Assembly: GCA_944381625.1 (NCBI GenBank)
Contig: CALWLW010000014.1
Location: 1-64,000 of the forward strand
DNA length: 64,000 bases
Direction of reading: 5' to 3'
Source: an uncultured Lachnoclostridium sp.
GTDB lineage: Bacteria > Bacillota > Clostridia > Lachnospirales > Lachnospiraceae
Numbering within the stretch: position 1 is the first letter of the stretch; every line of letters begins with the position of its first letter. The notes beneath the pieces are model-generated. The model made no database searches and was not told where the DNA came from. It saw only the letters and a program-made list of their open reading frames with translations. Below are positions 25,079 to 34,365 of this stretch, piece after piece. The position numbers and the translations under genes were made by a program.

Positions 25079-26029
25079 ATGGAACATGCACAGGAGCCAA
25101 GAGAGATTCCGGCCAGCCGGCTGGAAGGGATGAGGATTGGAAACGCGCAGGATGAAGAGGCGAAGACCGGAGTTACGGTACTTTTGTTCGACCAGGGAGC
25201 CAGGACAGGCGTGGATGTGAGCGGAGGCGGTCCCGCCTCCAGGGAGACGCCTTTGGCAGATCCGCTGACCGCGGACAATCCGGTGAATGCCATCGTGCTT
25301 TCCGGCGGTTCCGCCTACGGGCTGGCGGCCGGGGACGGAGTGATGCGGTACCTGGAGGAACGGGGAATCGGTTTTGACACCGGCTATGCCCGGGTGCCGC
25401 TGGTATGCCAGTCCTGTATCTATGATCTGGGATTCGGCAGACCGGATGTGCGGCCGGACGCTAAGATGGGCTATGAAGCCTGTCTGGATGCGGAGCATAA
25501 CTGCCCGTCCATGGGAAGCGCAGGCGCCGGTATCGGCGCTACCGTAGGAAAACTCTACGGGATGGAGCGGGCCATGAAATCCGGCCTGGGCATCCACGCA
25601 GTGGAGGTGGGGGCGCTTAAGATGGCCGCCGTGGTTGTGGTCAACGCGCTGGGCGATATCGTGGATCCGTCCACGGGCCAGAAGATCGCCGGGCTGAGAG
25701 AAGCGGACGGCAGCGGTTTCGCGGATACCTGCCGGGAACTGTACAGACTCAGCAGGAAAAGGGATCTGTTCAACAGCAACACCACCATCGGGGCGGTGGT
25801 GACAAACGGCGCGTTTTCCAAGGCGGAGATGGGCAAGATTGCGTCCATGGCCAGATGCGCCTATGCCCGCTGTATCTATCCGGTGGGAACCATGGCGGAC
25901 GGAGACACCATCTATGCCGCTTCCATTGGAGACGTGGAAGCGGACATCAATATGGCGGGCGCGCTGGCCGCGGAAGTGATGGGACAGGCCATCCTGAAAG
26001 CGGTGCGCGCCGCAGGGCAGGAAGTTTAA
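25079..26029 (+). CDS. P1 family peptidase (DmpA/BapA-like aminopeptidase)
   Basis: The 316-residue autoprocessing Ntn-fold hydrolase has the conserved N-terminal NAIVLSGGSAYGLAAGDGVMRYLEERGIG and GATVGKLYG segments. The probable cleavage site and nucleophile lies in FNSNTTIGAVVTNGAFSK (about residue 233). Relatives release N-terminal D- or beta-amino acids. Next to a PanT-like gene it could concern beta-alanine compounds, which is speculative. AAGGAGGG supports ATG 25079. Its stop overlaps the stop of the convergent ABC permease gene. Confidence 0.85.
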   Translation: MEHAQEPREIPASRLEGMRIGNAQDEEAKTGVTVLLFDQGARTGVDVSGGGPASRETPLADPLTADNPVNAIVLSGGSAYGLAAGDGVMRYLEERGIGFDTGYARVPLVCQSCIYDLGFGRPDVRPDAKMGYEACLDAEHNCPSMGSAGAGIGATVGKLYGMERAMKSGLGIHAVEVGALKMAAVVVVNALGDIVDPSTGQKIAGLREADGSGFADTCRELYRLSRKRDLFNSNTTIGAVVTNGAFSKAEMGKIASMARCAYARCIYPVGTMADGDTIYAASIGDVEADINMAGALAAEVMGQAILKAVRAAGQEV

Positions 26030-26045
26030 AACTTCCTGCTTTTTC
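26018..26045. terminator. Terminator containing both convergent stop codons
   Basis: CAGGAAGTT and AACTTCCTG (26018-26026 and 26030-26038) form a perfect stem around TAA, followed on the plus strand by CTTTTTC. The TAA of the peptidase gene and the TAA of the opposing permease gene both lie in this hairpin. Confidence 0.75.
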
Positions 26046-26829
26046 TTATGTGGTGCTCCAGTTTCTGGATGGCCTGATAGAGGCAGAAGGCGATGACGCA
26101 GAGGATGATCAGCGCCGCGATCAGATAGTCCAGCTTGAACACCTGGCTGGAGTAGATGATGAGGTACCCAAGACCCTCCCGGGCGGCCAGGAATTCTCCG
26201 ATGATGACGCCCACCAGGCAGAGGCCGATGTTGACCTTCAGGATGCTGATGACGGCGGGGATATTGGAGGGAAATACCACACAGCGCAGAACCTGCAGAC
26301 GGCTGCCGCCCAGAGTATAGATCAGTTTGATCTCTTCTTCATCCGTAGTGCGGAACGCGGTGTACATACTGATGATGCTGCCGAAGACAGCCACTGACAT
26401 GCCGGCGATGATGATCGTCCGCATATTCGCGCCCAGCCACACGATCAGCAGGGGCGCCAGGGCGGATTTGGGGAGACTGTTCAGGATCACCAGCCAGGGT
26501 TCCAGAATCTCGGAGAGGGAACTGGAGAACCACAGGAGGGTTGCGGTCAGGAAGCTGGCCAGAATCACCAGGGCAAAACTGAGCAGCGTCTCATACAGGG
26601 TAATGCCGGTATGGCGGAACAGGGTGTGGTTGCCGCCCATTTCCAGAATGGTCTGAAGTACCTGGCTGGGGCTGCTGAAGATGAACGCGTCGATCCATTC
26701 CAGATCGGCGCTGATCTCCCAGAGGGCCAGAAAACCGGCGAAGACCAGAAAGCGGCAAAGGGAGACCAGGTGATGGTGCCGGCGGTGCTGCCGCAGATAT
26801 TCCGCCTGGCGGTCGGTAAGATCAGGCAT
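26026..26829 (-). CDS. ABC transporter permease (NitT/TauT type)
   Basis: The 267-residue permease has six membrane helices. The EAA loop is present as TLGGSRLQVLRCVVFPSNIPAVISILKVNIGLCLVGVIIGEFLAAREGLGYLI. It belongs to the SsuC/TauC/ThiX-like family importing small anions or vitamin precursors. It overlaps the ATPase gene by 8 bases. No substrate-binding protein gene is adjacent. Confidence 0.9.
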   Translation of the reverse strand: MPDLTDRQAEYLRQHRRHHHLVSLCRFLVFAGFLALWEISADLEWIDAFIFSSPSQVLQTILEMGGNHTLFRHTGITLYETLLSFALVILASFLTATLLWFSSSLSEILEPWLVILNSLPKSALAPLLIVWLGANMRTIIIAGMSVAVFGSIISMYTAFRTTDEEEIKLIYTLGGSRLQVLRCVVFPSNIPAVISILKVNIGLCLVGVIIGEFLAAREGLGYLIIYSSQVFKLDYLIAALIILCVIAFCLYQAIQKLEHHIRKSRKF

Positions 26830-27586
26830 GAGAATTCAGCTCCTTCCAGATTTCGTTGAAATAATCTTTGAACTCAGGGGCCTGCCGGCGCTGCATGGGA
26901 GTCAGTCCGGGCTGGGCAAAATGAATGGATACGGTCTTTTTCACGGAAGCCGGACGGCTTGACAGGATCAGGACCCGATCCGCCATACTGATTGCTTCCG
27001 AGAGATCGTGAGTGACCAGTACGGCGGTCTTTTTTTCTTTCTGGATGATCCGGTACACGTCGTCGCAGACGTTCAGGCGCGTCTGGTAATCCAGCGCGGA
27101 GAAGGGTTCATCCAGGAGCAGAAGCTGGGGGTCCAGCGCCAGGGTCCGGATCAGGGCCGCGCGCTGGCGCATGCCGCCGGACAGTTCGGACGGCCGGGCG
27201 CTTTTGAACGAGGACAGACCGTACTCTTCCAGAAGCTGCTCCACATGAGCCAGATTTTCCGGCGACATACGGTTCTGGATCTCGAGTCCCAGGATGACGT
27301 TGCGGTATACGGTCCGCCATTCAAAAAGATGGTCTTTCTGAAGCATATATCCGATCTGCGTCCGCGTCTCTTCCGGGCCGGAGCAGAATTCCACAGACCC
27401 CTGTTCCGGTTCCATTAGACCGGACAGGAGCGAAAGAAGCGTGGATTTTCCGCATCCGCTGGGTCCGACAACAGCCAGGAATTCACCCTCCCCCACGGAA
27501 AAGGTGATATCTGACAGCGCCATGGTTTCCCCGCTCAGCGTGTGGTAAGAATAACTGACATGGCTGACCTGCATCAGGGCGTCCAT
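26822..27586 (-). CDS. ABC transporter ATP-binding protein (NitT/TauT type)
   Basis: The 254-residue ATPase has Walker A GPSGCGKST, a Q-loop (GYMLQKDHLF), signature LSGGMRQRAAL, Walker B LLLLDEPFSALD and an H-loop (VTHD). It powers the downstream permease. The start at 27586 has AAAGGAGGT upstream on the minus strand. The operon promoter lies in the 194-bp gap shared with ybaK. Substrate undetermined. Confidence 0.93.
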   Translation of the reverse strand: MDALMQVSHVSYSYHTLSGETMALSDITFSVGEGEFLAVVGPSGCGKSTLLSLLSGLMEPEQGSVEFCSGPEETRTQIGYMLQKDHLFEWRTVYRNVILGLEIQNRMSPENLAHVEQLLEEYGLSSFKSARPSELSGGMRQRAALIRTLALDPQLLLLDEPFSALDYQTRLNVCDDVYRIIQKEKKTAVLVTHDLSEAISMADRVLILSSRPASVKKTVSIHFAQPGLTPMQRRQAPEFKDYFNEIWKELNSHA

Positions 27587-27693
27587 GAGCCATACCTCCT
27601 TTGGAACCGGTCAGGCGCCTGGAAGCGCCTTCGGTGGAATGATACTATAAGATATGGAAAATCCGGGAGGGTGTGACACGCCGGGACCGGGGC

Positions 27694-27722
27694 TTGACGG
27701 GGAAGGAGAAATTCCGTATGCT
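27694..27722 (+). promoter_or_regulatory. Promoter of ybaK-like gene
   Basis: TTGACG (27694-27699) and TATGCT (27717-27722) are separated by 17 bases, 58 bases before the start codon. Confidence 0.55.
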
Positions 27723-27780
27723 ATAGGAGACCGCAGGCCCGGCATTTGCCGTGCCTGCATATTTAAGCGGAGGAAAGAAC

Positions 27781-28266
27781 ATGTCGAAAGCAAAAGAAAT
27801 CAAGACCAACGCCATGCGCATCCTGGACCGGATGAAGATCCCTTACCAGGCGCATACATATGAATGCGACGAATTTGTGGACGCGCTGAAGATCGCGGAT
27901 CAGCTTCAGCTTCCCTATGAAAAAGTATACAAGACCCTGGTGACGGTGGGAAACAGCAGGAATTATTTTGTGTTTGTGATTCCCATCCACAAAGAGCTGG
28001 ATCTGAAAAAAGCGGCCAGGGCGGTGGGGGAGAAATCCCTTTCCATGATCCATGTGAAGGAGATCCAGCAGGTGACCGGATATATCCGCGGAGGCTGTAC
28101 CGCAGTGGGCATGAAAAAGCAGTATGTGACCCGGATCGACGAAAGCGCGCAGGCGCTTCCCGGAATCGTGGTCAGCGGCGGAAGGATCGGCACCCAGCTG
28201 GAGCTGGCCCCGGAGGATCTGAAGCGGGCTTCCGGTGCGGAGTACGCGGATGTGATTGTGAAATAG
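27781..28266 (+). CDS. ybaK: Cys-tRNA(Pro)/Cys-tRNA(Cys) deacylase YbaK
   Basis: This 161-residue single-domain trans-editing protein shows the YbaK hallmarks: a conserved Lys in YEKVYKTLV, FVIPIHKELDLKKAARAVG, GYIRGGCTAVGMKK and the late GGRIGTQLELAPEDL. It removes mischarged cysteine from tRNA-Pro. AGGAAAGAAC precedes ATG 27781; an in-frame ATG 30 bases upstream is less well placed. An ABC exporter gene follows after 12 bases. Confidence 0.92.
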   Translation: MSKAKEIKTNAMRILDRMKIPYQAHTYECDEFVDALKIADQLQLPYEKVYKTLVTVGNSRNYFVFVIPIHKELDLKKAARAVGEKSLSMIHVKEIQQVTGYIRGGCTAVGMKKQYVTRIDESAQALPGIVVSGGRIGTQLELAPEDLKRASGAEYADVIVK

Positions 28267-28278
28267 AGGAGGCGCAGG

Positions 28279-30039
28279 ATGGACGAGAGAGAATATGGGA
28301 GCAAGGAGCTGCTCCACAGATTCATACCTTATTACCGGCCCTATTTCCCTGTGCTGGTAAAAGATCTGGCATGCGCGGCGCTGACCACTGTGTGCGAGAT
28401 GGTGCTGCCGCTGATCATCCGGTACATTACCAATACGGGGATGGAAAATCTGGCGGCGCTGACGGCAGGCCTGATCCTGCGGCTGTCCCTTTTGTATTTT
28501 GTGCTGAGGATCATCGACAGCTGCGCCAATTATTATATGGCTTATACAGGTCATGTGATGGGGACACATATCGAGACCGATATGCGGCGCGCCGCTTACC
28601 GGCATCTGCAGAAGCTGTCCAATACCTACTATAATAATACCAAGATCGGCCAGATCATGGGGCGGATCACCAACGACCTGTTTGACGTGACGGAATTTGC
28701 CCATCATTGCCCGGAGGAATTCTTCATCGCCGGGATCAAGATCCTGGTCTCGTTCCTGATCCTGGCACAGACCAGCCTGGCGCTGACCGTTATCATTTTC
28801 TGCTGTATCCCTGTCATGCTGGTGGTGTGTACAGGGCTGAACAGCCGTATGAAAGCGGCGTTCCGCAGGCAGCGCCAGCAGATCGGGGAACTGAACGCCC
28901 GGATTGAGGACAGCCTGCTGGGGCATAAAGTGGTGAAGGCTTTTACCAACGAAGAGCGGGAAGAAGAAAAATTCGAGGCGGATAACCAGGAATTCTTCCG
29001 CCTGAAAAAGCTGGGCTACCGTTATATGGGAGCGTTCCAGACCACCACCCGAAGCTTCGACGGGATCATGTACCTGACAGTGATCCTGGCGGGAGGGCTT
29101 TTCCTGGTCTATGGGAGGATCGCTCCCGGAGATCTGGTGGCGTACACCATGTATGTGTCCACGTTGATCGCCACCATTCGCAGGATCATCGAATTCGCGG
29201 AGCAGTTCCAGAGGGGCATGACCGGAATCGAGCGGTTCCTGCAGATCATGGACGCGGATATTGAAATTTTTGACGAGCCCGGCGCGGTCCCGCTGGAAAA
29301 TGTAAAAGGAGAGATCCGGTTCGAGCATGTGACGTTTGAATACGCGGATGACCACAACGAAGTGTTCCGGGATCTGAACCTGGAGATCCGTCCCGGAGAG
29401 CGGGCGGCCATCGTAGGGCCGTCGGGCGGAGGCAAGACCACGCTGTGCAATCTGATTCCCCGTTTCTATGATGTGACGGAAGGGAAGATTCTGCTGGACG
29501 GAAAGGATATCAAGGGTTATACGCTGAAAAGCCTTCGGGCCAACATCGGCATCGTACAGCAGGAGGTGTATCTGTTTTCCGGCACTGTGTACGATAACAT
29601 TCTTTATGGACGGCTGGACGCTTCCCGGGAAGAAGTGATTGCGGCGGCGAAGGAGGCCGGGGCCCATGAATTCATCATGAACCTGAAGGACGGTTACGAT
29701 ACTTATATCGGGGAGCGGGGCGTGAAACTCTCCGGAGGGCAGAAACAGCGGATCAGCATTGCCCGGGTATTCCTGAAGAATCCGCCGGTCCTGATCCTGG
29801 ACGAAGCCACCTCCGCGCTGGACAACGAGAGCGAATTCGCCGTGGCCCAGTCCCTGCAGCGGCTGTCGGAGGGACGTACCACGCTGACCATCGCCCACCG
29901 CCTGTCCAGCATCCGCAATTCGGACCGTATCCTGGTGCTGACGGAGCAGGGCATCAAAGAGGAGGGAACCCATGAAGAGCTGCTGGAAAGAGGCGGCATC
30001 TATTACCGCCTTTACCATATGGCGGAGCAGGTGAAATAG
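28279..30039 (+). CDS. ABC exporter, fused membrane and ATPase domains
   Basis: The 586-residue half-transporter has a six-helix ABC membrane domain (residues 20-310) and a nucleotide-binding domain (about 340-580). Walker A is GPSGGGKTT, the signature LSGGQKQR, and the switch region is LILDEATSALD with AHRLSS. It resembles MsbA/LmrA-type exporters that act as homodimers. Only one half is encoded here. Substrate unknown; a strong terminator follows. Confidence 0.93.
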   Translation: MDEREYGSKELLHRFIPYYRPYFPVLVKDLACAALTTVCEMVLPLIIRYITNTGMENLAALTAGLILRLSLLYFVLRIIDSCANYYMAYTGHVMGTHIETDMRRAAYRHLQKLSNTYYNNTKIGQIMGRITNDLFDVTEFAHHCPEEFFIAGIKILVSFLILAQTSLALTVIIFCCIPVMLVVCTGLNSRMKAAFRRQRQQIGELNARIEDSLLGHKVVKAFTNEEREEEKFEADNQEFFRLKKLGYRYMGAFQTTTRSFDGIMYLTVILAGGLFLVYGRIAPGDLVAYTMYVSTLIATIRRIIEFAEQFQRGMTGIERFLQIMDADIEIFDEPGAVPLENVKGEIRFEHVTFEYADDHNEVFRDLNLEIRPGERAAIVGPSGGGKTTLCNLIPRFYDVTEGKILLDGKDIKGYTLKSLRANIGIVQQEVYLFSGTVYDNILYGRLDASREEVIAAAKEAGAHEFIMNLKDGYDTYIGERGVKLSGGQKQRISIARVFLKNPPVLILDEATSALDNESEFAVAQSLQRLSEGRTTLTIAHRLSSIRNSDRILVLTEQGIKEEGTHEELLERGGIYYRLYHMAEQVK

Positions 30040-30098
30040 CAGGCTGGGCCGGCCTGCGGCAGACGGAGTTGTGAAGCCATGACGGCGCTGTTCTTAAG

Positions 30099-30147
30099 AA
30101 AACCTCGTCTATTCTAAAGTGTGAATTTAGAATAGACGAGGTTTTTT
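30099..30147. terminator. Strong terminator bounding the radical-SAM/prenyl cluster
   Basis: A perfect 20-bp stem (30099-30118 with 30126-30145) with a seven-base loop ends in a T-run, and the A-run on the other side makes it bidirectional. It insulates the following gene cluster from the ABC exporter gene. Confidence 0.92.
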
Positions 30148-30231
30148 GCGGCGCAAATCCGGCAGGTCCTTCGAAAAATCCAATTGTTAAAGTTCACATT
30201 ATTGCCGAGCGTGTCCTAAACTTTTAAACTA

Positions 30232-30246
30232 TTATACCGAGTATAA
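30232..30246. promoter_or_regulatory. Inverted repeat near the cluster's first gene
   Basis: TTATAC and GTATAA surround CGA and overlap a possible -10 (TATTAT at 30230), about 60 bases before the first gene. It could be an operator; no -35 is convincing. Confidence 0.35.
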
Positions 30247-30305
30247 GAAAATAAACTTTTTAATAATCATTTGAGGCCATGAGCGACGGCGGCGGACAGG
30301 AAAGT

Positions 30306-30839
30306 ATGGGAGAGTATATGCAGTTATTGATGGTAGATACAAAAGATCAGGTCATCGGGTATTCCACGAAGGCGGACTGCCATAAGGAGCCGGTTCTTCA
30401 CAGGGCATTTTCTGTGTTCCTTTATGCGGGAGACCGGATGCTGATCCAGCAAAGAGCGATGGAAAAATACCATTCGGGAGGCCTGTGGACCAACGCGTGC
30501 TGTTCCCATCCGCGGAAAGGGCAGACCACGGAAGAAGCGGTAAAGGTACGCCTGAAAGAAGAGCTGGGCATTACGTGCCTGTGCAGGGAAGTATTCACGT
30601 TTTTATATTACCATCAGTTTCGCAAAGATTTGTATGAATATGAGATGGATCATGTGTTCATCGGGGAATATCATGGAGAAATCATGGAAAATCCGGAGGA
30701 AGTGATGGACACCAAATGGATTTCTTTTGAAGAACTGAGGGAGGACGTGTTGAGGCATCCTGAAAATTATACGGTGTGGTTTATTACTGCGCTGCCAAAA
30801 GTATTGGAAGAGATAGAAAACCGGCGCTCAGGCGGTTGA
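30306..30839 (+). CDS. idi: Isopentenyl-diphosphate delta-isomerase, type 1
   Basis: The 177-residue NUDIX-fold enzyme interconverts IPP and DMAPP. The catalytic Cys is in WTNACCSHP and the catalytic Glu in the YEYEMDHVF region; the NUDIX-like segment TTEEAVKVRLKEELGI is present. It heads the large cluster and would supply the starter for prenyl chains used by the UbiA-type enzyme encoded further on. ATG 30306 has AGGAAAG upstream; ATG 30318 (GGGAGAG) and 30279 are alternatives. Confidence 0.9.
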   Translation: MGEYMQLLMVDTKDQVIGYSTKADCHKEPVLHRAFSVFLYAGDRMLIQQRAMEKYHSGGLWTNACCSHPRKGQTTEEAVKVRLKEELGITCLCREVFTFLYYHQFRKDLYEYEMDHVFIGEYHGEIMENPEEVMDTKWISFEELREDVLRHPENYTVWFITALPKVLEEIENRRSGG

Positions 30840-30856
30840 TGCGGGAGGATAAAGAA

Positions 30857-31717
30857 ATGAAATTTTCGGTGGTGATTCCGACCTATAATGAGGACGACTG
30901 CCTCGGGACCTGTCTCAAGGCCATTAAGAAGGGTTCGGAGCAGCCCCTTGAAATCATTGTGGCGGACGGATATTCCACAGACCGAACAGTGGAAGTTGCA
31001 AAAGAAAACGGCGCGCGGGTGGTGATGAACCGCCACAGACATGCGGCAGGCGGCAGAAATGCGGGGATTAAGGCGGCGAAGGGAGACGTTATAGTATTTA
31101 TCGACGCGGACTGTATCCCGGACAGGGATTGGCTGAAGGAGATACATAAAGCCTTTGAAGAGGACGGCCTGGATGGTCTGGGGACCTATATCGAGCCCGC
31201 GAAGCCGCGCAATATATACGAAGAATTCTGGGGAAGGCTGTCTTTGCAGATTATGATGTCCTATGGCAGCGAGCCCTATTATGTCACGGAGAAAACCTTA
31301 AATACCGCGTTTATCACGGCGAGCTGCGCGTACCGCAGAAAGCTCCTGGTGAAAATCAAAGGGTTCAGTAATTATTTCGGCAATAACGCGGAAGATATTG
31401 ACCTGTGCTGGAGGGCTCTGGAAGCGGGGGCGAAATTAAAATATGTACCCACGGCCAAAATCATTGCCCATTCCCCCACGGATATGAAGGGGATACGGCA
31501 GAAGAGCTTCCGAAACGGCGTGTCCAGTTCAAAATTGCAGAAAAAATATTCCAACAATTTTATCAGTATTGACAAAAATCTGTATAAGGCATTGGTACAA
31601 AACGTGATCGGATGTTTTCGGAAGGATCGCTTCGCCCCTCTCTTCGTCACTGAACTTTGCTGGCATCTTCTGGGGAAATATTATGGAAGCATAAAATGCA
31701 GAGTGATTAACATATGA
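30857..31717 (+). CDS. Family 2 glycosyltransferase
   Basis: The 286-residue GT-A fold enzyme has the nucleotide-sugar loop VVIPTYNEDDCL, a DXD-type motif FIDADCIPD and an acceptor-site ED pair in NNAEDIDLCWRA. The C-terminal part has weak hydrophobicity only. GGGAGGATAAAG supports ATG 30857. The gene overlaps the next by 4 bases. The sugar transferred is unknown. Confidence 0.88.
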   Translation: MKFSVVIPTYNEDDCLGTCLKAIKKGSEQPLEIIVADGYSTDRTVEVAKENGARVVMNRHRHAAGGRNAGIKAAKGDVIVFIDADCIPDRDWLKEIHKAFEEDGLDGLGTYIEPAKPRNIYEEFWGRLSLQIMMSYGSEPYYVTEKTLNTAFITASCAYRRKLLVKIKGFSNYFGNNAEDIDLCWRALEAGAKLKYVPTAKIIAHSPTDMKGIRQKSFRNGVSSSKLQKKYSNNFISIDKNLYKALVQNVIGCFRKDRFAPLFVTELCWHLLGKYYGSIKCRVINI

Positions 31718-32916
31718 CAAAAGACAGGATTCTGATTATTTCAGGGGGTATTCTTCCCGTCCCGGCGGTAAACGGCGGCGCGGTGGAGACCCTGATCGAC
31801 AGCCTGATAAGGGAAAACAGCATCCACAAGGAGTTTTGTATAGACGTCGTGAGCTGCGACGGCGGGACAGATACGGAAAACACGGACGCCGCATATATCA
31901 AGATACGTTATCCATGGTATGTAAGGTGGATGGACCGGATGGCATATCTGTATATGGAAAAGAAAAAAAGCTGGCGCAGTATGTTCGCGAGAAATCACTA
32001 TAAATCCATATATTACAGGAAGCGGCTTAAAAAAGCCGTGGATTATGAACGGTACGGCGCGGTGATTGTGGAAAATAACATGACGCTTCTGGAGGCGGTC
32101 TGCGAAGAAATGGGGGAGTCGTTCTCGGATAAGTGTTATTACCATATGCACAGTGTTCTGATCGACAACCCTGCCATGGTTCCTTATCTGGCGAAATGCA
32201 GAAAGATACTGACAGTCAGCGATTATGTGACCCGGGAACTGAAAAAGAAGGTGCCGGAGTTTGAACATACCGTCATTGAGAAAGTAACGAATGGAATCCG
32301 CCTGCCTGCGGAAGAGGGAGAGGATACTGCGGGCAGCCTGCGGAAGTTCTATGGGATCCATAAAGACGCTTGTGTCTTTTTATATATGGGAAGGTTGAGC
32401 GTGGAAAAAGGCGCAAGAGAGCTTCTGGACGCCTACGAACAGGGGAATTTTAAGAACGCGGTGCTGGTTTACGCAGGCTCCGCCATCTCAGGAAGCGCGG
32501 AGATGACCTCCTATGTGAAGGAAATGATGCAGAGAGCGGAACAATCAGATGGACGGGTGATATTTACCGGATATATTCCCCATGAGGACGTGGGGGGATA
32601 TTATAGGATGGCGGACGCGCTGGTGGTTCCTTCCGTGGTGGGGGATGCGGCCCCGCTCACAATCCTGGAGGGCATGGCCTCTGGCATCCCGATTATAGCC
32701 GCCAGGGTTGGGGGAATTCCGGAATATACGGAGCACTATTCCGCCATATCTTATGTGGAGCCGGGAAAAGGGTTTACGGAGAGATTAAGTATTCGGATGG
32801 CGGATTTTGCGCAAAGCTGCACGCATACAAGGGTAACGCCTGTTTATTACGACACGTGCCAGTTTTTTAAATCCTTTTGTAACGCGGTCAGGGATGGAGA
32901 GGACAGTTATGAATAA
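31714..32916 (+). CDS. Family 4 glycosyltransferase
   Basis: The 400-residue GT-B enzyme has the glycine-rich N-terminal loop [18 protein letters not shown] and the C-terminal nucleotide-sugar motif [26 protein letters not shown] with its conserved Glu. It belongs to the retaining GT4 family. It overlaps the preceding GT2 gene by 4 bases and the following SDR gene by 8. A UDP-sugar, possibly UDP-xylose from the next enzyme, is a reasonable donor. Confidence 0.9.
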   Translation: MTKDRILIISGGILPVPAVNGGAVETLIDSLIRENSIHKEFCIDVVSCDGGTDTENTDAAYIKIRYPWYVRWMDRMAYLYMEKKKSWRSMFARNHYKSIYYRKRLKKAVDYERYGAVIVENNMTLLEAVCEEMGESFSDKCYYHMHSVLIDNPAMVPYLAKCRKILTVSDYVTRELKKKVPEFEHTVIEKVTNGIRLPAEEGEDTAGSLRKFYGIHKDACVFLYMGRLSVEKGARELLDAYEQGNFKNAVLVYAGSAISGSAEMTSYVKEMMQRAEQSDGRVIFTGYIPHEDVGGYYRMADALVVPSVVGDAAPLTILEGMASGIPIIAARVGGIPEYTEHYSAISYVEPGKGFTERLSIRMADFAQSCTHTRVTPVYYDTCQFFKSFCNAVRDGEDSYE

Positions 32917-33859
32917 AACAATATTGGTCACGGGGGGAGCGGGATTTATCGGCTCCCATCTCTGTGAGAAACTGCTGGAAATGGGCGAGCATGTCATATG
33001 TATGGACAACCTGTTCACGGGGCGTATGGAAAATATCCTGGAACTGCAAAAGAACCCGAACTTTGCGTTCATAAATCATGACGTCACCGAAGAAATCCAT
33101 TTGGATAAAAGGGTGGATCAGATCTATAACCTTGCGTGTCCCGCCAGCCCGATTCATTATCAGTATGACGCCATTAAAACCATAAAGACGAATTTTCTGG
33201 GCGCGCTCCACGCGTTGGGCGTAGCCAAAAAAGATCATGCGCGGATCCTGCAGGCAAGCACCAGCGAGGTCTATGGGAACCCCATGGTACATCCTCAATC
33301 AGAGGAGTACTGGGGAAATGTGAATCCCATTGGGGTACGCTCCTGTTACGACGAAGGCAAACGGGCGGCGGAGACTCTGTGCTTCGACTATCACAGGATG
33401 CTGGGCGTGGATATCCGGGTGATCCGTATATTTAATACCTATGGCCCTAGGATGTGCATAAACGACGGCCGCGTGGTGTCCAATTTTATTGTGCAGGCCC
33501 TGCGGGGCGAGCCCATCACTATCTATGGGGACGGGAGCCAGACCAGGAGCTTTTGCTTTGTCACAGACCTGGTAAACGGCATGATACAGGTGATGAATCA
33601 CGAAGAAGAAGGATTTACCGGCCCGGTGAATATTGGGACGCAGCAGGAAATCTCCATGATAGAACTGGCCGGTAAAGTGATTAAGCTATCCGGTTCCAAG
33701 TCTGAGATCGTATACCGGGAACTCCCCCAGGACGACCCGGTGAGGAGGAAACCGTGCCTGGATTATCTGAAAAGTATCGTTCCCTGGGACGAGTTGATAC
33801 CGGTGGATCGGGGACTGGAGACAACTATCGAATATTTCAGAAAAGTTCTCGGTTCCTGA
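32909..33859 (+). CDS. UDP-glucuronate decarboxylase-like extended SDR
   Basis: The 316-residue NAD-dependent SDR has the Rossmann motif [11 protein letters not shown]. Family-specific segments are [32 protein letters not shown], the active-site [15 protein letters not shown] and ARIFNTYGP-like [10 protein letters not shown]. These match UDP-xylose synthases, which turn UDP-glucuronate into UDP-xylose. The Arg and Ser residues typical of decarboxylases are present. GGAGAGG precedes ATG 32909. Confidence 0.88.
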   Translation: MNKTILVTGGAGFIGSHLCEKLLEMGEHVICMDNLFTGRMENILELQKNPNFAFINHDVTEEIHLDKRVDQIYNLACPASPIHYQYDAIKTIKTNFLGALHALGVAKKDHARILQASTSEVYGNPMVHPQSEEYWGNVNPIGVRSCYDEGKRAAETLCFDYHRMLGVDIRVIRIFNTYGPRMCINDGRVVSNFIVQALRGEPITIYGDGSQTRSFCFVTDLVNGMIQVMNHEEEGFTGPVNIGTQQEISMIELAGKVIKLSGSKSEIVYRELPQDDPVRRKPCLDYLKSIVPWDELIPVDRGLETTIEYFRKVLGS

Positions 33860-33915
33860 TAGGCGGGAACCAGGACGCGGGTAAAGAGTAAACATTGCAA
33901 AGGAGAACATGCAGT

Positions 33916-34350
33916 ATGAAGGTGGAAGACATTGAGTTCGAGGTAATACAGGATCTGTTGGTCAGCACCGTTTTGACGATCACGGCAGCCATGGCTGGCG
34001 GCGGTATCGGCAGGCTGTCCGCGCTTTTTCTGGACATCCTGTTCGCGTGGGCGGTCAATCTGGTGATCGGCTTCGTGATCCCGGAGAAGAAGATCGGAGG
34101 AAAGCTCATACAGATCTTGAAGCTGGAGCAGTCAAAGCTGTCCTTTTTCGTCATGATGCTGGTAATTGTGGTGATCAATGTGCTTGGGATCAGCGCCTGC
34201 GCCGTGGTGAAGAATGTGGGATTTTCCCCGCTGTTCTGGCCGGTATGGACGGGGCTTCTGCCGGTGCTCATGGTGGTGGGATATCTGGCGGCCGTCATCT
34301 TTTTCCCCATAACGAACGCAATTGTTAGAAAAATCAATCAAAACAAGTAA
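33916..34350 (+). CDS. Small four-helix membrane protein
   Basis: This is a 144-residue integral membrane protein with two repeated halves of two helices each, starting at DLLVSTVLTITAAMA and FVMMLVIVVINVLG; the pattern recalls DUF2798. AAGGAG lies about ten bases upstream of ATG 33916. No catalytic motif is visible. Its place inside the cluster suggests a role in membrane assembly or export of the product. Confidence 0.6.
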   Translation: MKVEDIEFEVIQDLLVSTVLTITAAMAGGGIGRLSALFLDILFAWAVNLVIGFVIPEKKIGGKLIQILKLEQSKLSFFVMMLVIVVINVLGISACAVVKNVGFSPLFWPVWTGLLPVLMVVGYLAAVIFFPITNAIVRKINQNK

Positions 34351-34365
34351 GGGAGGACGAGGCAT

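Noticed and set aside
27763-30018. A 751-codon minus-strand open frame opposite ybaK and the ABC exporter
   Set aside because: Composition is His/Gln/Arg-rich without domains, and it spans two convincing plus-strand genes.
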